Positions 24,060-33,449 are shown, numbered from the stretch's first letter. The stretch is DNA of 45,864 bases from Christensenellaceae bacterium (GCA_020025205.1 JAHHSO010000013.1:1-45864), one strand, 5' to 3'. The notes: generated from the sequence alone by a model not told the origin. Translations and numbers: made by a program.

Positions 24060-26513
24060 TCAGTCATGCGTGGGGGACAAGGCGGGAATTAAACTGCGCA
24101 GCCCGGAGAAGAAACCACCTTCCACTTGAGCGAGCTGCACGGCTTGCGTGCCTTCAAGCCAGACGCCTTGCTGCAAAAGCTCCTCATGAATTGGAATTAC
24201 GCGGTATGTATACAGAACGCCCGGCACAGCGCTGGAATCCAGATACGAAAGAGATTGACCGCTGGACGCAACCATTTCTGTCAAGATGACAGATTCTCCA
24301 ACTGCATCGCGCTGAATGCGGTAGCGTGCAGGCGATGAAGCCTTGAAGTGCAGCTCCGGGAAACCATCTGAGTTGTGCCCTACATAAAAGGAGGACGGAG
24401 CGGAAGGCGCCTGCCAGAGGTCGGAAACGGCATAAGGACGATTGGAGACGGTGAAAACTTCGCTGATTCTGTATTCCTTTGGTGTCTTTTCGCTGGCAAG
24501 CATGACGGAACCACGGCTTGTTAATGCGCGCTGGTCGATTGTCAGCCAGATCATTCCATCAGGCTCTTTGAACTGCGGTTTCTCTCGGCCTTCGTATGCC
24601 CTCTTAAAGAAAGCGGCGGCCAGAGAAGCCGTGTTGCGGCCTCCAGTTGTGCCATTGGGAATCTTGTGGTTGGCATCTGTCTGATCAAACCCCATCCAGA
24701 CGGCAACGGAAATGTCTGGATTATAGGCAGCCATCCAGATATCGCGATTGCCGCCTGGCATGGAAACCGTACCGGTTTTTCCCGCTGTAGGCGTATTGGC
24801 GTTTCGCATTCGGGTGCCTGTTCCGTTAGTGACCACGGACTGCAGGAGGGAGGTCATCAGGAATGCGTTTTGTTCAGAGATGACCTGCTTGCCCGCATTT
24901 TCCCGAACGAATATATCGCGGCCGTCTGAGGAAACAATGCGCTCCACGCAGTGCGGGGTGTGATAGACACCACCGTTGGCGTAAGGAATATAGGAAGCAG
25001 CCAGTTCAACGGGCGTTACACCGTAGGTCATTGAGCCAAGAGCGAGCGAGAGGTTTCTATCCGTCGGCTCTGTGGGAATGCCCATACGGTTTAGATATTG
25101 AATGGATGCATCAAGTCCGATTTCATTCAGCAGGCGAACAGCGGTTGTGTTAAGCGAATTGCGAAGGGCTGTTCGCAGGGTAACGCGTCCATAATAGTGG
25201 TCGCCGGCGTTTTGCGGCATGTAGCCGTTAAAGTCTGTCTTTTCGTCCAGCAGTACGGAGGCAGTGGTGTAGCCCAGTTCAAGAGCAGGGCCATACACAG
25301 AAAGGGGCTTGAGTGCAGAGCCAGGCTGGCGGCGCATTTGCGTTGCGCGGTTTAAACCGCGGCGCACAGTATAATCTCTTCCGCCAACCATAGCCAGTAC
25401 AGCGCCGTTTTTTGTATCAAGAACAGCCAGTGCGCTTTGAATGGGGGTGCCGTCTGCAGCAGGGGAAGGGAAAAGGCTTTTGTCCTGATAGACGGTGTCT
25501 GCAATTTCTTGCAAACGCGGGTCAAAGGCGGTGTAGATGGAAAAGCCGCCGCGGAGAATTTCATCACCGCTCAGTCCGAGCAGCTCCTGACTTTCCTGTA
25601 AAACGGCATCTACATACCAACTGTACACCTGATTCTGTTCCTGCTCAGCCAGCACCCAGACGCTCTGGTTCAGCGCTTCTTCGGCTTCCTCCTTAGTGAT
25701 CATACCGTTTTCAAGCATGGTGTGCAGAATATAGTTGCGCCGGGTGCGGTTGTTGCCGGGATTTCTGTGCGGCGCATAGGCACTTGGTGCTTTAATGGTG
25801 GCGGCAAGGCTTGCGCTTTGTGCCAGAGAAAGTTCGCTTGCATCAATGCCAAAGTAGACGCGAGCGGCGGCTTGAATGCCATATGCGCCGCGGCCAAAGT
25901 AGACAGTGTTGAGATACAGGCACAGAATTTCATCTTTGGTATAGGCGCGCTCAATCTGCAAGGCCAGATGAATTTCTTCCAGCTTGCGGCGGATTGTTTT
26001 TTCAGAACTCAGGTGGGTGAGTTTTGCGAGCTGCTGGGTGATCGTGCTGGCACCTTCGGCCAGAGAACCGCTTTTGATGTTGCTGCGCAGTGCGCCGAAT
26101 ATACGAAAGATATCAATGCCGGAATGGTCATAAAAACGCAGATCCTCGGCAGCAATGAACGCCTGTCGGGTGTGCAAAGGAATGTCGTCAAAGGAGACCA
26201 CGGTCCTGTTTTCTGTACCCTGAATAACGCTCATCAACTGGCCGTTGGCGTCATACAGGGTCGATGTCTGAGCGAGAGAGGTGAGGCGGTCGTGATCCAG
26301 CTTTTTCCAGTGAACGACATCAAAGGCAACAAAAAACGCCGCGGTCAGCAAAAGCAGTATACCTGCCGCCACAGAAGCAATGATGATGATTTTTTTCTTT
26401 TTTTGATCCTTCACGGTTGACCCTCCGTCCAATTGCAGCGTTTTGTCCTTCTTTTTCCCCAAAGTTCTAAAAGTATGCGTGTTTTCAGTCATGATGAAAG
26501 GGTGTGCGATCAT
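24060..26513 (-). CDS. Class A penicillin-binding protein (PBP1A type)
   Basis: 817 aa bifunctional peptidoglycan synthase. Short basic cytoplasmic tail, one membrane helix (~41-63), GT51 glycosyltransferase domain with catalytic Glu123 in AAEDLRFYDHSGID and the STITQQL motif, then the transpeptidase domain with Ser399-x-x-Lys402 (GSALKP), SLN (453-455) and KTG (579-581). The last ~130 residues are a fibronectin-like beta domain. Start uncertain: ATG 26513 has an in-frame stop just upstream, and ATG 26492 is the alternative; neither has a good ribosome site. The gene diverges from spoIIAA with only 26-47 bases between starts. Confidence 0.94.
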   Translation of the reverse strand: MIAHPFIMTENTHTFRTLGKKKDKTLQLDGGSTVKDQKKKKIIIIASVAAGILLLLTAAFFVAFDVVHWKKLDHDRLTSLAQTSTLYDANGQLMSVIQGTENRTVVSFDDIPLHTRQAFIAAEDLRFYDHSGIDIFRIFGALRSNIKSGSLAEGASTITQQLAKLTHLSSEKTIRRKLEEIHLALQIERAYTKDEILCLYLNTVYFGRGAYGIQAAARVYFGIDASELSLAQSASLAATIKAPSAYAPHRNPGNNRTRRNYILHTMLENGMITKEEAEEALNQSVWVLAEQEQNQVYSWYVDAVLQESQELLGLSGDEILRGGFSIYTAFDPRLQEIADTVYQDKSLFPSPAADGTPIQSALAVLDTKNGAVLAMVGGRDYTVRRGLNRATQMRRQPGSALKPLSVYGPALELGYTTASVLLDEKTDFNGYMPQNAGDHYYGRVTLRTALRNSLNTTAVRLLNEIGLDASIQYLNRMGIPTEPTDRNLSLALGSMTYGVTPVELAASYIPYANGGVYHTPHCVERIVSSDGRDIFVRENAGKQVISEQNAFLMTSLLQSVVTNGTGTRMRNANTPTAGKTGTVSMPGGNRDIWMAAYNPDISVAVWMGFDQTDANHKIPNGTTGGRNTASLAAAFFKRAYEGREKPQFKEPDGMIWLTIDQRALTSRGSVMLASEKTPKEYRISEVFTVSNRPYAVSDLWQAPSAPSSFYVGHNSDGFPELHFKASSPARYRIQRDAVGESVILTEMVASSGQSLSYLDSSAVPGVLYTYRVIPIHEELLQQGVWLEGTQAVQLAQVEGGFFSGLRSLIPALSPTHD

Positions 26514-26539
26514 ATATTGTCATCATATGGAGGGATTGG

Positions 26540-26860
26540 ATGCTGAAAATAAAAAAAAATGGGCATATACTGGTGGTTCGACTGACAGGGGAAGTGGATC
26601 ACTACGCGAGCTTACAGATGCGAAAGGAAATTGAAGAGCAGCTGAAGGATCGTGCGGTGGACAGGCTTGTTCTCGACTTTTCAGATGTCACATTTATGGA
26701 CAGCTCGGGGGTCGGCATGATCATCGGAAGATATAAGACAATGACGGCGCGCGGCGGTCAGGTGACAGCCTGCGGCCTGCATCCGCCGGTGGACAGGCTT
26801 TTTCACATGGCCGGACTGCACAGGATTATCGACGTTGAGCCGTCGGGGAGGCAGGGATGA
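26540..26860 (+). CDS. spoIIAA: Anti-sigma F factor antagonist SpoIIAA
   Basis: 106 aa STAS-domain protein. ATG 26540 follows GGAGGG by five bases. The phosphorylated Ser is in TFMDSSGVGMI (near residue 58), the classic SpoIIAA/RsbV site. In its unphosphorylated form it displaces sigma F from SpoIIAB in the forespore. Stop overlaps the spoIIAB start (ATGA). Confidence 0.96.
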   Translation: MLKIKKNGHILVVRLTGEVDHYASLQMRKEIEEQLKDRAVDRLVLDFSDVTFMDSSGVGMIIGRYKTMTARGGQVTACGLHPPVDRLFHMAGLHRIIDVEPSGRQG

Positions 26861-27288
26861 ACAATCAGATGGAATTGACTTTTTCGGCGCTGGCGCAAAA
26901 CGAAGCCTTTGCTCGAATGGTAATCAGTGCATTTCTTGTACAGGTGAATCCGACGCTCAGCATCATTTCGGAAGTTCGAACAGCGGTCAGCGAAGCGGTG
27001 ACCAATGCGATTGTTCATGCTTACGGGGAACAGGGCGGACGCGTTGTGCTTCGCGCCGAGCTGGACGAGGACAAGGTCGTCATAGAAGTAGAGGATTTCG
27101 GACGCGGTATTGCAAACATTGAAAAAGCAATGCAGCCATTTTACACGTCTCAGCCGGATGAAGAGCGAACAGGCATGGGATTCTCGCTGATGCAGTCCTT
27201 TATGGATGATGTGAAGGTGGTGTCTGCGCCGGGCAGCGGGACGCTTGTGACGATGAAAAAGCGGGTGCAGGAGCATGACGCTGATTGA
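26857..27288 (+). CDS. spoIIAB: Anti-sigma F factor and kinase SpoIIAB
   Basis: 143 aa GHKL-type protein. ATP-site motifs: N-box AVSEAVTNAIVHAY, G1 VEDFGRGI and G2 ERTGMGFSLMQSF. It binds and silences sigma F and phosphorylates SpoIIAA. Coupled to the upstream gene by a four-base overlap; its 3' end overlaps the sigF start by 14 bases. Confidence 0.96.
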   Translation: MNNQMELTFSALAQNEAFARMVISAFLVQVNPTLSIISEVRTAVSEAVTNAIVHAYGEQGGRVVLRAELDEDKVVIEVEDFGRGIANIEKAMQPFYTSQPDEERTGMGFSLMQSFMDDVKVVSAPGSGTLVTMKKRVQEHDAD

Positions 27289-27937
27289 ACAAGCAAAGGC
27301 AGGAAACGAGGCCGCTGTGCAGGCTGTTCTTGAATCCCATAAACCGCTGCTTATATCGCTGGCGCGGCGGTTTCCGGGAGCTGGCATGGAAGATCTTTGT
27401 CAGGCAGGGTATATCGGGCTGATGGAGGCGCTTAATCACTATGATGTGACGCAGGGGGTGCAGTTTATCACATATGCTGTGCCGTGGGTGCTGGGAGAAA
27501 TGTGTAAAACCATGAAAAAGGCTATAGACAGCACGGGCGCCGTTGAAAAAAGAAGGCAGATTGGCAGAAGACAGGTATTGCTTTGCGCAGCGCTGGGGCG
27601 GGAGCCGACAATTGGAGAATTGGCACGCGAGTGTCAGATGACGCAGGAAGAGATCATCCGGACAATGGAGGTAGCACGTCCGGCCCAATCGCTGGAAGAC
27701 GAAGAAAACCCGCCGGTTGGCGAAGCACTGAAAAGCGAAGGAAGCATGGATTTGGAGAGGCTGAGCGTGAGGATGGCGCTCGACAAGCTGAAGAAAGAGG
27801 AAAAACAGCTTGTGATTCTGCGTTTTTTCAGGGACAGAACACAAAAAGAAACGGCACAGATTCTGGGAAAAAGTCAGGCACAGATCAGCAGGACAGAGAG
27901 ACGCGCACTTGATCAGCTTCGCCAGATACTCAGCTAA
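27275..27937 (+). CDS. sigF: Sporulation sigma factor F
   Basis: 220 aa, a little shorter than the ~250 aa of Bacillus because the N-terminus is trimmed. Region 2 is visible as GMEDLCQAGYIGLMEALNHY and FITYAVPWVLGEMCK; region 4 as LVILRFFRDRTQKETAQILG with the following helix-turn-helix. First compartment-specific sigma factor of the forespore. Starts inside spoIIAB (14-base overlap), so its synthesis is tied to its inhibitor. Its last eight bases overlap the convergent YlbJ-like gene. Confidence 0.95.
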   Translation: MTLIEQAKAGNEAAVQAVLESHKPLLISLARRFPGAGMEDLCQAGYIGLMEALNHYDVTQGVQFITYAVPWVLGEMCKTMKKAIDSTGAVEKRRQIGRRQVLLCAALGREPTIGELARECQMTQEEIIRTMEVARPAQSLEDEENPPVGEALKSEGSMDLERLSVRMALDKLKKEEKQLVILRFFRDRTQKETAQILGKSQAQISRTERRALDQLRQILS

Positions 27938-28763
27938 ACAGAAACGCCATCATGACTCCGGCCCCGAATGCGCGGAGAAGGGCGAAAAACAGAAGATCTG
28001 AAAAGGAAAGACCCAGAGGACGGAGAAACAGGTGGTTCTGCATCAGAATGGAAAGCCCGCTGAATCCGGAAGCGGCAGCCATGCAGACTGCCCGGGTTAC
28101 AGGTGCAAGCGGGAGGGTGCACAGGCTGTGCAGACCGCCGGATATTTCCAGCGCTGCGTGAAGCAGGGCTCCGGGCAGGCGACCCATTCCCGGCAGAAGC
28201 GCTTGAAGACCGGCAGAAAGCACGCTGAAAAATACAATGCAGCCGCCAACAGATAGAATGCTTTGTACACTTTCGGTGATTGGATTTCCGGAAGAGACCG
28301 ATGCGCCTTGACAGGCGCTTTTTTTCTGCCCGCGCGTCAAAAAGTCCATGCACAACAGCGCGAAGGCGGCACCGTATAAATGAGAGACAAGCAGAAGGCG
28401 GCAAAGCCGGGGGTCACCTGACCAGATTTTGACTGTGTTCAGCAAAAACATGGGGCTGATGGTCCCTGTCAGCGCGGCAAGAAGGCGAACCTGATGCGTA
28501 TTCAGGGTCTTCGAAAAGCCTGACAGCGTAGCAGCCCCGGACGGAGAACCGCCAAGAAGACCGAGTACGGCTACAGCGGGCCCGGCAGGGATTCCTGTTT
28601 TTTGCAAGCGGGACGCAACAAGCCTGCATAGAACCATATAAGGAAAGAGGCTGGGCACAACATCCAGACCCCATACGCGCAGCGCATCCCGAGCGGCACT
28701 TGTCGTTATGCTGGGATGTACGAGCATGAATGCAATCATGACAAGGCAAAATACGACCCCCAT
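27930..28763 (-). CDS. ylbJ: YlbJ-like sporulation membrane protein
   Basis: 277 aa from ATG 28763, six bases after a strong GGGGAGGG; an upstream TTG at 28847 has no ribosome site. About eight hydrophobic segments. VVPSLFPYMVLCRLV followed by LLGGSPSGAATL matches the YlbJ/SpoIIM-neighbouring nucleoside-recognition (Gate) family, where the second motif is usually SGYPxGA. YlbJ is needed for spore formation in Bacillus, apparently for the cortex stage. Convergent with sigF, overlapping it by eight bases. The family call is good, the exact ortholog less sure. Confidence 0.75.
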   Translation of the reverse strand: MGVVFCLVMIAFMLVHPSITTSAARDALRVWGLDVVPSLFPYMVLCRLVASRLQKTGIPAGPAVAVLGLLGGSPSGAATLSGFSKTLNTHQVRLLAALTGTISPMFLLNTVKIWSGDPRLCRLLLVSHLYGAAFALLCMDFLTRGQKKSACQGASVSSGNPITESVQSILSVGGCIVFFSVLSAGLQALLPGMGRLPGALLHAALEISGGLHSLCTLPLAPVTRAVCMAAASGFSGLSILMQNHLFLRPLGLSFSDLLFFALLRAFGAGVMMAFLFS

Positions 28764-28887
28764 AAAGATCCCTCCCCAAAGAGCGTATGCACACAGATTC
28801 AGCAGGCATGACGCAAAAAATGGGCGTGGAAAGGACAAGTTTTGCAAGAATTTTAAAAAATGGGGCTAAAAAGAGAGCGGGGGCTGT

Positions 28888-28916
28888 TGCCTTTCTGTCA
28901 AACAGCGTGGTATAAT
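28888..28916 (+). promoter_or_regulatory. Sigma A promoter for the YebC-family gene
   Basis: -35 TTGCCT (28888-28893), 17-base spacer, -10 TATAAT (28911-28916), ~37 bases before the start. Confidence 0.8.
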
Positions 28917-28952
28917 AAATGATGTAGCAAAATCAACCGGGAGGTTTTTATT

Positions 28953-29702
28953 ATGTCAGGCCATTCCAAGTGGGCAAATATCAAGCATAAGAAGGGCAAA
29001 GCTGACGCTGAGCGCGGTAAGATTTTTACCAAGATCGGCCGTGAAATTGCCATTGCGGTTCGTGACGGCGGCGGAGATCCGGAAATCAACGGCAAGCTGC
29101 GTGACGTGATCGCCAAGGCGAAGGCCAACAACATGCCCAATGAGAACATTAAGCGTTCCATCGCCAAGGCGGCGGGCGAACTGGGCAACGTGAATTACGA
29201 AGAGATCCAGTACGAAGGCTACGCACCTGGCGGCATGGCCGTGATCGTCAACACCGTGACGGATAATCGCAACCGCACCGCTTCTGACGTTCGACACATC
29301 TTCGATAAGAACGGCGGCTCTCTGGGCACGAATGGCTGCGTTTCCTATATGTTCGACAGTGTTGGAATGATCGTTGTGGAACGCAAGCCGGGCATGGATG
29401 AGGATGAAGTGATGATGGAGGCGCTGGACGCCGGAGCATCGGATGTGGATGTTCAGGAAGACAGCTTTGAAATCACAACGGCTGTTTCGGACTTCTCTGC
29501 AGTGCGGGAGAAGCTGGAGAAGGCTGGCTACTCCTTCCTGAGCGCCGAGCTGACTATGATTCCTCAGACCACCAACGCGATTACCGATCCGGAGACGGTC
29601 GAAAAGATTCAGAAGATGCTCGACATGCTGGATGATCTCGACGATGTGCAGGACGTCTATCACAACGGCGAACTGCCTGAAGAAGAGGACGACGAGGATT
29701 AA
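28953..29702 (+). CDS. YebC/PmpR-family transcriptional or translational regulator
   Basis: 249 aa, full length. Begins with the near-invariant SGHSKWANIKHKKGKAD and continues with ANNMPNENIKRSI and YEGYAPGG, all family hallmarks. YebC-type proteins were annotated as DNA-binding regulators; more recent work links members to translation of proline-rich stretches. The very acidic C-terminus (EEEDDED) is common. Monocistronic by its own promoter and terminator. Confidence 0.96.
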   Translation: MSGHSKWANIKHKKGKADAERGKIFTKIGREIAIAVRDGGGDPEINGKLRDVIAKAKANNMPNENIKRSIAKAAGELGNVNYEEIQYEGYAPGGMAVIVNTVTDNRNRTASDVRHIFDKNGGSLGTNGCVSYMFDSVGMIVVERKPGMDEDEVMMEALDAGASDVDVQEDSFEITTAVSDFSAVREKLEKAGYSFLSAELTMIPQTTNAITDPETVEKIQKMLDMLDDLDDVQDVYHNGELPEEEDDED

Positions 29703-29708
29703 TCAAAG

Positions 29709-29739
29709 GGGCTGTATTCGGACTGAATACGGCCTTTTT
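29709..29739 (+). terminator. Terminator after the YebC-family gene
   Basis: GGCTGTATTC pairs with GAATACGGCC (one G-T pair) around a short loop, followed by TTTTTC. Confidence 0.88.
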
Positions 29740-29804
29740 CTTTGGTTAAAATGGTCTTTTAAAAAGCGTGGATGCAGGATTTTTATAGGAGCCGGTTCTT
29801 TTTG

Positions 29805-29833
29805 TTGACTTTTAAACGCGAATGTGAAACAAT
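29805..29833 (+). promoter_or_regulatory. Candidate promoter for the glycosyltransferase gene
   Basis: -35 TTGACT (29805-29810) and a weaker -10 AACAAT (29828-29833), 17 bases apart. Confidence 0.5.
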
Positions 29834-29867
29834 AGGAGCAGTATACAGAAAAAGAGGTTGTGCTGAT

Positions 29868-30818
29868 ATGAAGGCGGTCACGCTGATTGTTCCCTGCTAT
29901 AATGAAGAAGAAGCTTTGCCTATTTTTTATAAGGCCATCTGCGGTGTTGCACAAAAGCTGCCGGAATATAATGTTTCGCTGCTGTTTGTGAACGATGGTT
30001 CCAAAGACGGGACGCTGAAAGTCATGAAAGAACTGGCAGCAAAAGACGAGCGGGTTACGTATATTTCTTTTTCCCGCAATTTCGGCAAGGAAGCAGCCAT
30101 GTATGCGGGATTCTGCAATGCTAAAGGTGACTATGTGGCTGTTATGGATGCGGACATGCAGGATCCGCCGGAGCTTTTGCCGGAGATGCTCAAGATACTG
30201 GAAAACGATGAGTATGACAGCGTGGCAACAAGGCGCGTGACACGGGAGGGAGAACCGCCCATTCGCTCGTTTTTTGCCAGAATGTTTTACAAGATCATCA
30301 ATCAAATTTCCGATGCGGATATTGTGGATGGGGCGCGTGATTTTCGGCTGATGAAGCAGGAGATGGTTAAAACCATCGTTGAAATGGGCGAGTACAACAG
30401 GTTTTCAAAGGGAATTTTCGGATGGATTGGCTTCAGAACAAAGTGGCTGCCCTTTGAAAATGTGGAGCGCGTGGCGGGCGAAACGAAGTGGAGCTTTTGG
30501 AAATTGTTCAAGTATTCGCTGGATGGCATTGTGAACTTCTCTCAGGCGCCGCTTTCCATCGCGTCCTTTACGGGCCTCTTTCTGACGATTGTATCGTTTT
30601 TTGCGGTGCTGTTCGTTGTGGTGCGCCGGCTGATTTTCGGCGATCCAGTTGCAGGCTGGGCATCCACGGTGTCGATTATCCTGTTTATTGGCGGTGTTCA
30701 GCTCCTGTGCATGGGCATTATCGGGCAGTATCTGGCAAAGACATATATGGAAGTAAAAAAAAGGCCGCATTATATCATCGCGGAAACAAACGACGACACG
30801 GCGCATCGCGTCGGCTGA
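29868..30818 (+). CDS. GT2 membrane glycosyltransferase (GtrB/DPM1-like)
   Basis: 316 aa from ATG 29868, ten bases after GAGG. GT-A fold with LIVPCYNEEEALPIFY at the start, the DGSKDGT motif, and the metal-binding AVMDADMQDPPELLPEM. Two C-terminal membrane helices (about residues 232-256 and 266-290) place it among polyprenyl-phosphate glycosyltransferases such as GtrB, which load a sugar onto undecaprenyl phosphate for wall or polymer decoration. Sugar identity unknown. Followed 21 bases later by rsmA. Confidence 0.9.
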   Translation: MKAVTLIVPCYNEEEALPIFYKAICGVAQKLPEYNVSLLFVNDGSKDGTLKVMKELAAKDERVTYISFSRNFGKEAAMYAGFCNAKGDYVAVMDADMQDPPELLPEMLKILENDEYDSVATRRVTREGEPPIRSFFARMFYKIINQISDADIVDGARDFRLMKQEMVKTIVEMGEYNRFSKGIFGWIGFRTKWLPFENVERVAGETKWSFWKLFKYSLDGIVNFSQAPLSIASFTGLFLTIVSFFAVLFVVVRRLIFGDPVAGWASTVSIILFIGGVQLLCMGIIGQYLAKTYMEVKKRPHYIIAETNDDTAHRVG

Positions 30819-30839
30819 GTCTATTGTGGAGGAAATAAT

Positions 30840-31682
30840 TTGAAACAGAAAAAGCATGGATCCTTTCATCAGAAACATAGTCTGGGACAGAATTTCATCG
30901 AGGATGAAGCGCTTCTTGAAGAACTGGCGGATCTTTCCCTTGTAACAAAGGAGGACTGCGTTCTTGAAATTGGCCCGGGATTTGGTGCACTGACAAAGCC
31001 TCTTTCTGATCGCGCAAAGCGTGTAATCTCTCTGGAAATTGACAAAACGCTGATCCCGATTCTGAATGTGACGCTTGAACATCATAAAAACGCGCAGGTG
31101 ATCTGCGCAGATGTGATGAAGACAAACTTGTCTGAATTGGTCAAAGAGCATTTCGGGGAGAATTGTTCTGTGCGCGTGGCGGCGAATCTGCCGTATTACA
31201 TCACGACGGACGTGATCAACAAACTGCTTCGTGAGCTGCCGGAAGCGAAGTCCATCGCGATTATGATTCAGAAGGAAGTGGGCGACAAGCTGCTGGCAGG
31301 TCCGGGAGATGACGGATATGGCCCCTTGGCGATTTTCTGTCAGTATTTTTGCGAGGTCAGGCGCGCGATGGATGTGCCGGCGGCCTGCTTTAATCCGCCG
31401 CCCAAGGTAGATTCCAGTTTTATGGTACTCATTCGCAGGGATGCGCCTGCTTTTGATGCAGGAAACGAGGCTGTTTTCCAGCGGCTTATTAAAGGAGCCT
31501 TTGCGATGCGCAGAAAGACGCTTGTAAACAATCTGATTACCGTCTTTTCCATGACAAGGGACGATGCAGCATCCCTGCTTGAAAAGATGGGGCTGAAATC
31601 CAGTGTCCGGGCAGAGGCATTAACCATAGAGCAGCTGTGTGAGCTTTCGCGAGAACTGACATCCTTTTTTAAAAAGGACTGA
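30840..31682 (+). CDS. rsmA: 16S rRNA dimethyladenosine transferase
   Basis: 280 aa, also called ksgA. A TTG start at 30840 is favoured because GGAGG lies seven bases upstream and the next residues (KHSLGQNF) are the conserved N-terminus. SAM-binding VLEIGPGFGALT and the catalytic NLPYYIT motif are intact. It dimethylates two adjacent adenines near the 3' end of 16S rRNA as a late check in small-subunit assembly. Probably co-transcribed with the glycosyltransferase. Confidence 0.96.
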   Translation: MKQKKHGSFHQKHSLGQNFIEDEALLEELADLSLVTKEDCVLEIGPGFGALTKPLSDRAKRVISLEIDKTLIPILNVTLEHHKNAQVICADVMKTNLSELVKEHFGENCSVRVAANLPYYITTDVINKLLRELPEAKSIAIMIQKEVGDKLLAGPGDDGYGPLAIFCQYFCEVRRAMDVPAACFNPPPKVDSSFMVLIRRDAPAFDAGNEAVFQRLIKGAFAMRRKTLVNNLITVFSMTRDDAASLLEKMGLKSSVRAEALTIEQLCELSRELTSFFKKD

Positions 31683-31856
31683 CCGCAGAAATAAAAAAGA
31701 AAAATTTGTCAAAAATCTCACAGACCGGCAGGAAAAGAAGGCGGCATGTCGAAATCATGAAATAAGGCGGAAAGTTCGGTTTAGCTTTCCGTGCGGCGTA
31801 ATCCTATTTGAAAATCCATTCGTAGGTATGGAGTGGAGACAATTGGAGGGTTTAGT
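31683..31856 (+). promoter_or_regulatory. Leader of pckA with hairpin
   Basis: A perfect 7-bp stem CGGAAAG/CTTTCCG (31768-31774 with 31785-31791) lies ~65 bases before pckA and has no T run, so it is not a simple terminator. I could not place a convincing promoter here. Confidence 0.35.
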
Positions 31857-33437
31857 ATGAGTGAGATCAACCTGAAAAAGTGGGGCATTATCAACCACGG
31901 TGAGGTGTTCCACAACCTGACACCGTCGCAGCTGACCACCGAGGCCATTGAGCGCTGCGAAGGTGTGCTTTCCGAAACTGGTGCATTGTCTGTGATGACC
32001 GGTAAGTATACCGGCCGTTCTCCGAAAGACCGTTTTGTGGTGGATACCCCGGATATCCACGATGAGGTGGCTTGGGGCAACATCAACATGCCTATCTCTG
32101 AGGAAAAATTTGATAAAATCCTGACCCGTGTTGCTACCTATTTCCAGGGACGCGACGTGTTTGTTTTCGATGGCTTTGCAGGTGCTGATCCGGAGTATCG
32201 TCAGCGTTTCCGCATCATCAACGAGCTTGCCAGCCAGAACATGTTCATCCATCAGCTGCTTATTCGTCCTACAGAAGAAGAGCTGGAGAATTTCCAGGAA
32301 GACTTTACTGTGATCTGTGCGCCGGGCTGCAAGTGCATTCCTGAGCTGGATGGCGTTCATTCTGAAGCTGCGATTCTGGTTAACTTCAATAAGAAAGTTG
32401 TCGTTATCGCAGGCACCGGCTACGCTGGAGAGATCAAGAAGAGCGTTTTCTCTGTCATGAACTTCCTGCTTCCGGCTCGCAATGTTCTGTCCATGCACTG
32501 CTCCGCGAACATGGATCCGGTGACCCATGATACGGCTGTATTCTTTGGATTGTCCGGCACCGGCAAAACCACGCTGTCTGCCGATCCGAATCGTATGCTC
32601 ATCGGCGATGACGAGCACGGCTGGAGCGAAAATGGCGTCTTCAACATCGAGGGCGGCTGCTATGCCAAGTGCATCAACCTTTCCAGAGAGAATGAGCCGT
32701 TCATTTATGACGCGATTCGTTTCGGTTCCCTGGTCGAGAATGTGTCCATCAATGAGAAGGGCGAGTTTGACTTCGATGATGGTTCTGTGACCGAGAATAC
32801 CCGCGTGGGTTACCCGGTAGACTACATTCCGAATGCGGCTCATCCGTCTATGGGCGGCATCCCGAAGACGGTTATTTTCCTGACGGCGGATGCTTTCGGC
32901 GTTCTTCCGCCGATCTCCAAGCTGACCAAGGAAGCAGCCATGTACCACTTCGTAACTGGCTATACCGCGAAGCTGGCCGGCACTGAGCGCGGTATCACTG
33001 AGCCGACCGCAACCTTCTCTACCTGCTTTGGTGAGCCGTTCCTGCCGCGTCCGGCAAGCAAGTATGCTGAAATGCTGGGAGAGCGGATTGAAAAGTACGG
33101 CACCAATGTGTACCTGGTCAATACCGGATGGGCTGGCGGTCCCGCAGGCAAGGGCGGCAACCGTATGAAGCTCAAATACACCCGCGCAATGGTTACCGCA
33201 GCGCTCAATGGCGAGCTGGAGAAGAGCGAGTTCGTTCAGGATCCGATCTTCAACGTGGCTGTTCCGACCACTTGCCCGGATGTGCCTTCTGAAGTGCTGA
33301 TCCCGCGCGAGATGTGGGCAGACAAAGCGGCTTATGATGAGCAGGCGAAGAAGCTGGCTCGCATGTTTGTAAACAACTTCTCCAAGTACGAAGGGATGAG
33401 TCCGGAGATTGTTGCAGCTGGGCCGACTGTTGATTAA
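31857..33437 (+). CDS. pckA: Phosphoenolpyruvate carboxykinase (ATP)
   Basis: 526 aa from ATG 31857, six bases after GGAGGG. Converts oxaloacetate and ATP to phosphoenolpyruvate, or the reverse in fermenters that form succinate. The kinase-1a loop FFGLSGTGKTTLSADP and metal-site DDEHGW are clear; TGRSPKDRFVVD is the substrate-site region near residue 55. These features and the length mark the ATP-dependent type rather than the GTP one. Monocistronic, ended by a strong terminator. Confidence 0.97.
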   Translation: MSEINLKKWGIINHGEVFHNLTPSQLTTEAIERCEGVLSETGALSVMTGKYTGRSPKDRFVVDTPDIHDEVAWGNINMPISEEKFDKILTRVATYFQGRDVFVFDGFAGADPEYRQRFRIINELASQNMFIHQLLIRPTEEELENFQEDFTVICAPGCKCIPELDGVHSEAAILVNFNKKVVVIAGTGYAGEIKKSVFSVMNFLLPARNVLSMHCSANMDPVTHDTAVFFGLSGTGKTTLSADPNRMLIGDDEHGWSENGVFNIEGGCYAKCINLSRENEPFIYDAIRFGSLVENVSINEKGEFDFDDGSVTENTRVGYPVDYIPNAAHPSMGGIPKTVIFLTADAFGVLPPISKLTKEAAMYHFVTGYTAKLAGTERGITEPTATFSTCFGEPFLPRPASKYAEMLGERIEKYGTNVYLVNTGWAGGPAGKGGNRMKLKYTRAMVTAALNGELEKSEFVQDPIFNVAVPTTCPDVPSEVLIPREMWADKAAYDEQAKKLARMFVNNFSKYEGMSPEIVAAGPTVD

Positions 33438-33449
33438 TTGAAATGAGAT

